Shown here: positions 15,607 through 22,050 of the stretch, one piece after another | Position numbering within the stretch: position 1 is the first letter of the stretch | Layout: each line of letters starts with the position of its first letter | DNA from: an uncultured Clostridia bacterium | GTDB lineage: Bacteria; Bacillota; Clostridia; Christensenellales; UBA1242 | Direction of reading: 5' to 3' | NCBI GenBank assembly: GCA_944381225.1 | Contig: CALWKJ010000004.1 | Span: forward strand, 1 to 29,389 | Length of the DNA: 29,389 nt | Made by a program: the position numbers and the translations under genes | Notes under the pieces: generated by a model | The model's input: only the letters and a program-made list of their open reading frames with translations | What the model was told of the DNA's origin: nothing | Databases searched by the model: none

Positions 15607-15822
15607 ATGATTGAATTTTCTAAAAATCTTAAAAATGAGCGTATACTAAATGGCTTAACGCAAAAAGAAATGGCAAATAAACTTGGCATTTCTTACAGGA
15701 CGTATCAAAATTATGAATTGACCAGCGAAAACAATCGAGAACCAGATCTTAGGACATTATGCAAAATTAGTGAAATTTTATCCGTAAGTGTAGACTATTT
15801 ACTAGGTATAGATAAATATTAA
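15607..15822 (+). CDS. XRE-family HTH transcription regulator
   Basis: A 71-aa protein from ATG at 15607. I prefer this to an upstream ATG at 15544 because that one lies within the operator and before the -10 at 15580. The protein is one HTH_3 domain: KNLKNERILNGLTQKEMANK, then LGISYRTYQNYELTSENNRE and TLCKISEILSVSVDYLLGID, typical of small Cro/CI-like repressors. There is no extra ligand domain. The Shine-Dalgarno is weak. Likely autorepressor acting at the two upstream palindromes and perhaps on the divergent zinc-ribbon genes; that target is inferred. Confidence 0.88.
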   Translation: MIEFSKNLKNERILNGLTQKEMANKLGISYRTYQNYELTSENNREPDLRTLCKISEILSVSVDYLLGIDKY

Positions 15823-15851
15823 AAAAAAACAAGTGGTTTACACTTGTTTTT
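15823..15851. terminator. Bidirectional terminator between XRE and mazF genes
   Basis: Arms CAAGTG (15830-15835) and CACTTG (15841-15846), 5-nt loop, flanked by an A-run on the left and T-run on the right, so it works on both strands for the two convergent genes. Confidence 0.8.
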
Positions 15852-16209
15852 AATTATAAAAGCCTAAGCTAATAAGGATTGCCCTGTCTACTTCTTTCAT
15901 CTTTTTATAATCAATCTTACAAACTTTTTCGTTTAATCGTCTTTTGTCAATTGTTCTAATTTGTTCCAAAAGCACAACGCTATCTTTGGGCAAGTTATAA
16001 ATGTGAGAAGGCAATTCTACATGTGTTGGTATTTTTGCTTTTGAAAGTTGGCTGGTTATCGCCGCAATTATAACAGTTGGAGAATATTTGTTCCCAACAT
16101 CATTTTGCACAACAAGAACAGGTCTAAGTCCTCCCTGTTCACTTCCAACAACTGGGCTTAGATCAGCAAAGTATATATCTCCTCTAACTATTTGTTGTTT
16201 TTCTTGCAC
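15850..16209 (-). CDS. mazF: MazF/PemK-family endoribonuclease toxin (NdoA-like)
   Basis: A 119-aa protein that matches the Firmicutes MazF/NdoA family closely: RGDIYFADLSPVVGSEQGGL at the start, then RPVLVVQNDVGNKYSPT and AAITSQ. The family's catalytic Arg and Thr correspond to Arg29 and Thr52. The enzyme is a sequence-specific mRNA interferase. The start is GTG at 16209, with AAAGGA 7 nt upstream. It overlaps the preceding 79-aa gene by 22 nt, the usual coupling of toxin and antitoxin. The preceding gene is not a recognisable MazE or ribbon-helix-helix antitoxin. Confidence 0.93.
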   Translation of the reverse strand: MQEKQQIVRGDIYFADLSPVVGSEQGGLRPVLVVQNDVGNKYSPTVIIAAITSQLSKAKIPTHVELPSHIYNLPKDSVVLLEQIRTIDKRRLNEKVCKIDYKKMKEVDRAILISLGFYN

Positions 16210-16427
16210 GATATAATCCTTTCGTAACCTAAATAATCTAAAAGGTCAGCATTCTCAAATTCTGCATCAAGGTCAATTTTTTCGAACAACTTACCCTTCA
16301 CTTTCATACTATGCACCAAGGGGTCTTTTTCGTTAAGACAAAATGAATACTCCTTGCCATTTTTATCTTCAAAATGTTTAATTTGTTTGTTTAATTCTTC
16401 ATTTATTTTTTTGAAATTATTGTTCAT
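16188..16427 (-). CDS. Small protein upstream of MazF, candidate antitoxin of unknown type
   Basis: A 79-aa, highly charged protein: helical, Lys/Glu-rich N-terminus (INEELNKQIKHFEDK), then KEYSFCLNEKDPLVHSMKVKGKLF, and an acidic stretch (DLDAEFENADLLDYLGYER). I see neither the AbrB-type swapped-hairpin pattern nor a ribbon-helix-helix, the two known partners of MazF/NdoA. GGAG precedes the ATG and an extended -10 lies upstream. The overlap with mazF and first position in the pair argue for an antitoxin, but nothing in the sequence proves it. Confidence 0.7.
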   Translation of the reverse strand: MNNNFKKINEELNKQIKHFEDKNGKEYSFCLNEKDPLVHSMKVKGKLFEKIDLDAEFENADLLDYLGYERIISCKKNNK

Positions 16428-16462
16428 TTAATTATCTCCAAAAATATTTTATATAAACTTAG

Positions 16463-16471
16463 ATTATATCA
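16463..16471 (-). promoter_or_regulatory. Extended -10 promoter of the mazF pair
   Basis: Minus strand TGATATAAT (16471-16463), a perfect extended -10; the -35 (TTAGAA, 17 nt upstream) is poor. About 30 nt of leader with GGAG before the ATG. Confidence 0.6.
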
Positions 16472-16487
16472 AAAAATAAAATCTATT

Positions 16488-16538
16488 CTAAAATAAAAAA
16501 ATAATTCTTTCACTTATAAACAAAGGAAAAGAATTATT
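16488..16538 (-). terminator. Terminator of the tyrS-yigZ-recX-acpS operon
   Basis: Arms AATAATTCTTT (16500-16510) and AAAGAATTATT (16528-16538) with a 17-nt loop; on the minus strand a run of T follows. It lies 36 nt after the acpS stop and before the mazF promoter. Confidence 0.7.
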
Positions 16539-16573
16539 ATAGAATTTATTATTTATTTAATTAAATTAATTTG

Positions 16574-16933
16574 TTAATTATCAATTTTGCAAATTGCAGT
16601 TGCCAAAGTTTTTGTGTGTGATATTGATATTTCTATGTTTTTATAATTATTTTTTTTAAAAATAAATTCAGCATTATTATGAAGAATAACATAAGGTTGT
16701 CCAGAATCTTTGTGCAATATTTCAATATCTAAAAAAGAAATGTTATTTTCACAACATAAAGCTTTTTTTACTGCCTCTTTTGCACAAAAAAAACCTGCAA
16801 TTCTTTCACATGGGTCATTAAATTTTAAAAAATAATCAATTTCGCTTTGAAAAAATATATTTTTTAAAAATTTAGTATTATCCAAAAAAGATTTTACTCT
16901 TTGAACTTCCAAAATATCAATACCAATCATCAT
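16574..16933 (-). CDS. acpS: Holo-[acyl-carrier-protein] synthase
   Basis: A 119-aa phosphopantetheinyl transferase of the AcpS type. GIDILEV at the start carries the metal-binding Asp (6); FFCAKEAVKKAL (48-59) carries Glu53 and the catalytic Lys; EISISHTKTLATA near the end is the third signature. It transfers 4'-phosphopantetheine from CoA to acyl carrier protein for fatty acid synthesis. The reading frame starts MM; either Met may be used. It overlaps the end of recX by 17 nt and is the last gene of a T-box-led operon. Confidence 0.95.
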   Translation of the reverse strand: MMIGIDILEVQRVKSFLDNTKFLKNIFFQSEIDYFLKFNDPCERIAGFFCAKEAVKKALCCENNISFLDIEILHKDSGQPYVILHNNAEFIFKKNNYKNIEISISHTKTLATAICKIDN

Positions 16934-17537
16934 TACCTTCCTTTACAAACATATTTACAACTTTGTTTACTTTATCGAAATTAAATCCCTTACTCAATAA
17001 ATGTCTAAACAATTTTTGTTTTGTGTTTTTATCAATTTGTTTATTTTTTAAATATTTTTTTGCAATAAGTGATATATCATTTAAATCTGATTCAAAATTT
17101 TTTGCAACTTCATCAATTATATCGCTTTTAATTCCTTTAAGCCTTAAAGCATTTTTAATATAATTTATACCCTTTGCTGACTTTTTTGATTTTATAAAAC
17201 ATTCAGCGTAATATTTATCATTTAGATATCCATACTCAAGCAATGCTCCAATCGCATTTTTTATTGCTTCATCAGCATAACCTTTTTGTTTTAAATAAGT
17301 TTCGACTTGTTTTTGCGTTTTTAAACATTTTGAAACGTACATAATTGCATGATTTTTACAAGCCAAAATTTGACTTTGATAAAAGATTTTATCAAAAGTT
17401 TGTATATCTATTTCTTGTCCTTTTTTAATTTTGTTTTTAACAATAGTTTCTGCTTGCAATAGACAAACATATTTATCATCTATGTAAACTTTATACAGTT
17501 CACTTTCTCCTTTTTGGACAAGGTCGGTTATAATCAT
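16917..17537 (-). CDS. recX: RecX regulatory protein
   Basis: A 206-aa protein with the all-helical RecX repeats. AIMYVSKCLKTQKQVETYLK (about 64-83), YADEAIKNAIGALLEYGYLNDKYYAECFI (about 87-115) and a C-terminal RHLLSKGFNFDKVNKVV are the three-helix modules of the family. RecX binds RecA filaments and limits recombination. Residues 1-60 form a beta-rich N-terminal domain common in Firmicutes RecX. GGAGGAG precedes the ATG. It overlaps yigZ by 4 nt and acpS by 17 nt. recA is not in the window. Confidence 0.9.
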   Translation of the reverse strand: MIITDLVQKGESELYKVYIDDKYVCLLQAETIVKNKIKKGQEIDIQTFDKIFYQSQILACKNHAIMYVSKCLKTQKQVETYLKQKGYADEAIKNAIGALLEYGYLNDKYYAECFIKSKKSAKGINYIKNALRLKGIKSDIIDEVAKNFESDLNDISLIAKKYLKNKQIDKNTKQKLFRHLLSKGFNFDKVNKVVNMFVKEGNDDWY

Positions 17538-17887
17538 TTCTCCTCCATAAATAAACTACTTGCACACTTTGAATATGCTCTACACAGTCCATTTGCACCA
17601 AGTTTTATACCCCCGAAATATCTAATAACGCAAATTAAAATATTTTTAAGGTTTTTCTTTTCAATCACATTCAAAATGGGTTTTCCAGCTGTTCCACTTG
17701 GCTCGCCGTCATCACTAAACTTAACAATTTCTGCATTGTTAACAATTTTATAGGCATAACAAATATGAGTTGCTTTTTTGTGGTCTTTTTTTAAATTTTC
17801 TAATATTGTCATTACATCACTTACACAACTCACATTAAACATATAACCATAAAATTTTGATTTTTTTATTTCAATATAACTTTGCAT
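17534..17887 (-). CDS. yigZ: YigZ/IMPACT (UPF0029) protein, N-terminal domain only
   Basis: A 117-aa protein covering only the UPF0029 half of YigZ. The diagnostic segments are present: ATHICYAYKI, FSDDGEPSGTAGKPIL and VIRYFGGIKLGANGLCRAYSKCA. The usual C-terminal EF-G-like domain (DUF1949) is absent; family members are about 200 aa. The stop codon comes cleanly after the Arg-Ala-Tyr helix, and recX overlaps by 4 nt, so this is a settled one-domain form, not a recent truncation. The function of the family is not firmly known; eukaryotic IMPACT regulates translation through Gcn1. It follows tyrS with a 1-nt overlap. Confidence 0.9.
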   Translation of the reverse strand: MQSYIEIKKSKFYGYMFNVSCVSDVMTILENLKKDHKKATHICYAYKIVNNAEIVKFSDDGEPSGTAGKPILNVIEKKNLKNILICVIRYFGGIKLGANGLCRAYSKCASSLFMEEK

Positions 17888-19137
17888 TATTTTTTCACAA
17901 TAACTTTAATAAAATTCTTTTTCCCTTTTTTTAGTATTATGCAACCATCTTTTAAATCACACAAGCAAATTTTTTTGTTAAAGTCGGTTATTTTTTCATC
18001 ATTCACAAATATTCCAGATTGCGAGCACAATCGTCTAACTTCACTTTTTGAAGATACAAGCCCTGAAGCCGTAAATAAATCTGTTACCAAAACACCATTT
18101 GTTAAATCGTTTTCATTTATTTCATATGTTGGTACATTATCTAAACTTCCTTGCCCACAAAACAATGCATTTGATGCTTCTTGTGCTTTTATTGCATCTT
18201 CTTCTCCACGAACAAATTTAGTAACCTCATAAGACAAAACTTTTTTTGCGTTCACTATATCTTCTCTTATAAGTTTTTTAACCGTTTTCATATCAACGTC
18301 CGTAAACAGAGCAAACATCATTTCCACACAAGCATCAGGCGTTTGATAAACGCCTTGATAAAAATCATATGCAGAGATTTTATCTTTGTCTATCCAAATT
18401 GCACCTTTTTCTGTTTTGCCCATTTTTTTGCCATCAGGAGTTAAAAGAAGTGGATTGGTTGCCCCAACTAAATCTACATTTGTTCCATTAACAAAATTTA
18501 ATTTTCTTTGAAGTTCAACACCTGCTACAATATTTCCCCACTGATCTCCACCTCCATATTGAAGAGTACAGCCGTATTTTTTGTTTAAGCACACAAAGTC
18601 ATATGCTTGCATAAGCATATATCCCATTTCAAAAAAAGTTAAGCCACCTTCTTCTATTCTCTTTGAATAAATTTCATTTGAAAGCATTTTATTCACATTG
18701 AAGTGTATTCCAATCTCACGCATAAAATCAATGTAGGAATACGAATTAAACCAATCGTAATTATTTACAATAATTGCCGGATTATCACCGTCAAAATCTA
18801 AAAATATTTTAAGGGAATTTTTAATTTTTTCAATATTTTTATTTATGGTATCTTTGTCCATAACTTTTCTTAATTCACTTTTGCCACTAGGATCGCCAAT
18901 ACAAGCAGTGGCTCCCCCCATTAATACAATAACTTTATGGCCTGCTTTTTGAAATCTTCTTAAAATACAATATGGAACACAGTGTCCAATGTGCAAGCTA
19001 TCGGCTGTTGGATCGGTGCCCTCGTATAATGTAATTGGATTTCCACTTTCCAACATTTGTTTTAATTTTTCTTCATCTGTGCATTGATATAAAAGATTTC
19101 TTTCTTTTAATGTGTTAAACAAATTTTTATCTACCAT
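17887..19137 (-). CDS. tyrS: Tyrosyl-tRNA synthetase
   Basis: A 416-aa class I synthetase. HIGH motif at 49-52 (LHIGHCVPY), KMSKS-equivalent KMGKT at 238-242, tyrosine pocket residues in YMLMQAYDF and YGGGDQWGN, and a C-terminal S4-like RNA-binding domain from about 345 on (GLVSSKSEVRRLC...GIFVNDEKI). It charges tRNA-Tyr. AGGAG precedes the ATG. The gene is preceded by a tyrosine T-box and leads an operon in which yigZ, recX and acpS follow with overlapping codons. Confidence 0.97.
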   Translation of the reverse strand: MVDKNLFNTLKERNLLYQCTDEEKLKQMLESGNPITLYEGTDPTADSLHIGHCVPYCILRRFQKAGHKVIVLMGGATACIGDPSGKSELRKVMDKDTINKNIEKIKNSLKIFLDFDGDNPAIIVNNYDWFNSYSYIDFMREIGIHFNVNKMLSNEIYSKRIEEGGLTFFEMGYMLMQAYDFVCLNKKYGCTLQYGGGDQWGNIVAGVELQRKLNFVNGTNVDLVGATNPLLLTPDGKKMGKTEKGAIWIDKDKISAYDFYQGVYQTPDACVEMMFALFTDVDMKTVKKLIREDIVNAKKVLSYEVTKFVRGEEDAIKAQEASNALFCGQGSLDNVPTYEINENDLTNGVLVTDLFTASGLVSSKSEVRRLCSQSGIFVNDEKITDFNKKICLCDLKDGCIILKKGKKNFIKVIVKK

Positions 19138-19157
19138 TTTAATCTCCTACAAACAAA

Positions 19158-19362
19158 ATAAGCACATCATCATAAGGACGAATGTGCTGTTCGTGGTACC
19201 ACCTTACTTTGCAAGTGAACTTGCCTTGTTTGTTCTTTTACGCAAAAACTCACGACCTGCTCCAAAAGTGTAATTCAGCAAAGCATTTTGAAAATTTTTC
19301 ACCAACCAATTTTTCTCTAATTACCCGTGCAGTGCCTACTAAGTTTTTATCATCACAAGTAT
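19158..19362 (-). ncRNA. Tyrosine-specific T-box leader of tyrS
   Basis: Transcribed on the minus strand. T-box sequence AAGGTGGTACCACG at 19205-19192. Terminator stem AGCACAT/ATGTGCT at 19188-19161 followed by TATTTTG. Stem I features: AGTAG near 19340, distal GGTTGGTGAAAA, and specifier region GAATTACAC at 19276-19268, in which UAC (19272-19270) is a Tyr codon, matching the downstream gene. Uncharged tRNA-Tyr should stabilise the antiterminator and allow read-through. Confidence 0.93.
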
Positions 19363-19366
19363 AAAC

Positions 19367-19395
19367 ATGTTATTATATTAAAAGAATTTTGTCAA
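19367..19395 (-). promoter_or_regulatory. Promoter of the tyrS T-box operon
   Basis: Minus strand TTGACA (19395-19390), 17-nt spacer, TAACAT (19372-19367). Predicted start near 19360, just before stem I. Confidence 0.75.
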
Positions 19396-19431
19396 CAAAA
19401 ACAAAGTGGAGTGTAAAACATTTTAAAATAT

Positions 19432-19460
19432 TTGTGATTGTGTTAAAAATAACGTATACT
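19432..19460 (+). promoter_or_regulatory. Promoter of the NifU-like/GGGtGRT operon
   Basis: TTGTGA (19432-19437), 17-nt spacer, TATACT (19455-19460); about 15 nt leader with AAAGGAG before the ATG. Divergent from the tyrS promoter. Together with the T-box it fills the 345-bp gap between tyrS and this operon. Confidence 0.7.
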
Positions 19461-19482
19461 AAAAAAGATAAAAGGAGTAAAG

Positions 19483-20157
19483 ATGGAACATAGCGAATGT
19501 GTTAAATGTTTAAAAAGTCGTGGAAGCTCTCCCATTCCACAAGAAGGAAAATGGATTCAGTCAAAAGAAATAAAAGATATTTGTGGTTTTTCTCATGGCT
19601 GTGGGAAATGTGCACCTCAACAAGGCACATGTAAGTTAACAATAAACGTTAAAGATGGAATAATTAAAGAGGCTTTAGTTGAAACTATTGGCTGCACTGG
19701 GATGACACACTCTGCAGCAATGGCAGGAGAAATTTTGATAGGAAAAACTTTGTTAGAAGCACTAAACACAGACCTTGTGTGTGACGCTATAAATGACGCA
19801 ATGAAACAAGTTTTTTTACAACTTGTTTACGGCAGAAGTCAATCTGCGTTTTCTCAAGGTGGGCTAAGTGTTGGTTCTGCGCTAGAAGATTTAGGGAAAA
19901 ACTTAACAAGTGCCGTTTCAACAGTGTACGCAAATGACAAGATTGGTCCAAGATATCTAAATTTAACCGAAGGCTATATCACAAAACTTGGACTTGACAA
20001 CAACAATGAGATAATAGGATATGAATATGTTAATCTTGGCAATTTAATGCAAATGCTTGAAAATGGAACAGACTTTAAATTAGCAAAAGAAAAGTCGACA
20101 AAGCGCTACGGAAGATTTGACGATGCAGTAAAATATATTAACCCAAGAAAGGAGTGA
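19483..20157 (+). CDS. NifU-like iron-sulfur scaffold protein paired with GGGtGRT
   Basis: A 224-aa protein. Residues ~45-115 resemble the NifU/IscU scaffold: Cys50 in QQGTCKLTINV, Cys71 in IGCTGMTHSAAMAGEI and Cys100, comparable to the three cluster ligands of NifU. The N-terminus is unusually Cys-rich: Cys6, 9, 34, 40 and 43 (CGFSHGCGKCAPQQG), which could bind a second metal site. The C-terminal third (RYLNLTEGYITKLGL...) is not part of the NifU fold. It is probably cytoplasmic. AAAGGAG precedes the ATG. The GGGtGRT gene starts 3 nt after its stop. No sufS-type desulfurase is nearby, so classic cluster assembly is not shown. Confidence 0.82.
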   Translation: MEHSECVKCLKSRGSSPIPQEGKWIQSKEIKDICGFSHGCGKCAPQQGTCKLTINVKDGIIKEALVETIGCTGMTHSAAMAGEILIGKTLLEALNTDLVCDAINDAMKQVFLQLVYGRSQSAFSQGGLSVGSALEDLGKNLTSAVSTVYANDKIGPRYLNLTEGYITKLGLDNNNEIIGYEYVNLGNLMQMLENGTDFKLAKEKSTKRYGRFDDAVKYINPRKE

Positions 20158-20160
20158 TTT

Positions 20161-21159
20161 ATGGAAAAATTTAATCTTGGCAAAAAAGAAAAGACTGTAA
20201 AGCAAACACTAGAAAAATACAACTTAAAAGATTTATCAACTGCAAGGAAAATTTGCGAAGAATATGGAATAGATATTGAGCAAATAGTAAAAGGGATACA
20301 GCCAATATGTTTTGACGATGCCGTATGGGCATATCAACTTGGTTGTGCTATTGCTTTAACACAAAAAGCAAAAAGTGCCGAAGAAGCAGCGAAATTAATT
20401 GGCGTTGGACTTCAAGCGTTTTGCTTAGAAGGCAGCGTTGCAGACGAACGTCAAATTGGACTTGGCCATGGAAATTTGGCAAGTATGCTTCTTAGCGAAA
20501 ACACGAAATGCTTTTGCTTTTTGGCTGGTCACGAAAGTTTTGCTGCTGCCGAAGGTGCAATGGGAATTGTTAAAACTGCCAATAAGGTTAGAAAAACTCC
20601 ACTTAAAGTAATTTTAAATGGTCTTGGCAAAGATGCTGCTTATATAATTTCTAGAATAAACGGATTCACATACGTTTCGACAGAATATAACTACACAACA
20701 CATACGTTAAAAGTATTGCAAGAAAAAGCGTTTTCTCAAGGTGAAAGAAAAAATGTAAAAGTTTATGGCGCATATGATGTTTTAGAGGGCGTTGAAATTA
20801 TGAAATTAGAAAATGTTGACGTTTCAATAACAGGAAATTCAACAAATCCAGTAAGATTTCAACATCCAGTTGCCGGAACTTACAAAAAATGGTGTTATGA
20901 CCACAATAAAACATACTTTTCTGTTGCTTCTGGTGGCGGAACTGGTAGAACGCTTCATCCCGATAATGTTATGGCTGGGCCAGCAAGTTATGGACTAACA
21001 GACACAATGGGCAGAATGCACTGCGATGCGCAATTTGCAGGAAGTTCATCAGTTCCTGCTCACGTAGAAATGATGGGCTTTATTGGAATGGGAAACAATC
21101 CTATTGTTGGTGCAACAGTTGCAATTGCTTGTAAAGTAAGTGAAGTTTTAAACAAATAA
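20161..21159 (+). CDS. GGGtGRT-family protein, function unknown
   Basis: A 332-aa soluble protein that carries the family's name-giving motif, SGGGTGRTLHPDNV, with GGGTGRT at 258-264. It has nine Cys, including CFC at 117-119, and Gly-rich segments (GLGHGNLASML, GFIGMGNNPIVGA) that suggest a nucleotide- or cofactor-binding fold; this is not proven. I know the family (Pfam GGGtGRT protein) as conserved in anaerobic Firmicutes with no assigned activity. AAAGGAG precedes the ATG, 3 nt after the NifU-like stop, so the two are probably co-translated and may form a complex. cdd follows at 10 nt. Confidence 0.93.
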   Translation: MEKFNLGKKEKTVKQTLEKYNLKDLSTARKICEEYGIDIEQIVKGIQPICFDDAVWAYQLGCAIALTQKAKSAEEAAKLIGVGLQAFCLEGSVADERQIGLGHGNLASMLLSENTKCFCFLAGHESFAAAEGAMGIVKTANKVRKTPLKVILNGLGKDAAYIISRINGFTYVSTEYNYTTHTLKVLQEKAFSQGERKNVKVYGAYDVLEGVEIMKLENVDVSITGNSTNPVRFQHPVAGTYKKWCYDHNKTYFSVASGGGTGRTLHPDNVMAGPASYGLTDTMGRMHCDAQFAGSSSVPAHVEMMGFIGMGNNPIVGATVAIACKVSEVLNK

Positions 21160-21169
21160 AAGGATTAAT

Positions 21170-21565
21170 ATGATAAATTATAAAAATTTAATAAAAGAGG
21201 CAAAATATGCAATGCAATTTTCATATTCGCCATATTCAAACTTTAAAGTTGGTGCATGTGTTTTGACCAAATCTAATAAAACATACATTGGCGCAAACAT
21301 AGAAAACGCTAGTTACGGAGCCACAATTTGCGCTGAAAGAGTTGCCATAGACAATGCAATAATGAACAACGATAAAGAAATAATATGCATTGCAATTATG
21401 TCAAGTGGGAATGACTTTACCTTCCCTTGTGGAATATGTAGGCAAGTTATGGCAGAATTTTCAAATAATATTGAAATAGTAGTTGCAAAAAACGAAGAAG
21501 ATTATAAAATTTATAATATACAAGAATTGCTAACACATAGTTTTTTAAGTAAGGATATAAAATGA
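21170..21565 (+). CDS. cdd: Cytidine deaminase
   Basis: A 131-aa enzyme of the small tetrameric type. Zinc and catalytic residues: Cys54 and Glu56 in TICAERVAI, Cys87 and Cys90 in PCGICRQVM. The substrate motif GANIENASYG (41-50) is intact, as is the N-terminal YSPYSNFKVGA. It deaminates cytidine and deoxycytidine to the uridines in pyrimidine salvage. AAAGGA precedes the ATG; dtd overlaps its end by 4 nt. Confidence 0.96.
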   Translation: MINYKNLIKEAKYAMQFSYSPYSNFKVGACVLTKSNKTYIGANIENASYGATICAERVAIDNAIMNNDKEIICIAIMSSGNDFTFPCGICRQVMAEFSNNIEIVVAKNEEDYKIYNIQELLTHSFLSKDIK

Positions 21566-22023
21566 GAGCTGTAATAGAAAAAGTTAAAAATTGTACTTTA
21601 TATAGTGAAGGAAAAAAATATAGCCAAATACAAAATGGTCTATTGGTATTATTTGGCGTACATGAAACAGACACAATTGAAATGACACATCACTTTGCAC
21701 AAAAAATAATAAAATTAAGAATTTTTAGAGACGAAAATGGAAAAATGAACAACGATATTTTAAAAGAAAATGGACAAATTATGCTTGTTAGCAATTTCAC
21801 TTTGTACGGCAGGACAAAAAACACTAATCGCCCAGATTTTACACACTCGGCAAAGCCTGAAATTGCCGAACAAATTTATTTAAAATTAAAAGAAGAACTC
21901 TCAAAATATGTCAAAACAGTGTCTGGAGTTTTTAGAACTCACATGGATATAGAACTAACAGCTGTAGGTCCGGGCACGTTTTTAATTGAAGAGTATAGTA
22001 ATCCAAACATTTTAATAAATTAA
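21562..22023 (+). CDS. dtd: D-aminoacyl-tRNA deacylase
   Basis: A 153-aa protein matching DTD along its length. The SQxTLYG motif appears as SNFTLYG (77-83), followed by RTKNTNRPDF. The Gly-cisPro motif that reads chirality, usually NxGPVT, appears as AVGPGT (134-139): Gly136-Pro137 are kept, but Asn is Ala and Val is Gly. The enzyme frees tRNA from D-amino acids and Gly mischarging. It starts at ATGA overlapping cdd, with AAGGA just upstream. Last gene of the operon; a bidirectional terminator follows. Confidence 0.93.
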   Translation: MRAVIEKVKNCTLYSEGKKYSQIQNGLLVLFGVHETDTIEMTHHFAQKIIKLRIFRDENGKMNNDILKENGQIMLVSNFTLYGRTKNTNRPDFTHSAKPEIAEQIYLKLKEELSKYVKTVSGVFRTHMDIELTAVGPGTFLIEEYSNPNILIN

Positions 22024-22050
22024 AAAACTCTAAATAATTTAGAGTTTTTT
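22022..22050. terminator. Bidirectional terminator between dtd and gapA
   Basis: Arms CTCTAAA (22028-22034) and TTTAGAG (22038-22044), 3-nt loop, flanked by six A and six T. It serves both convergent operons and overlaps both stop regions. Confidence 0.85.
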
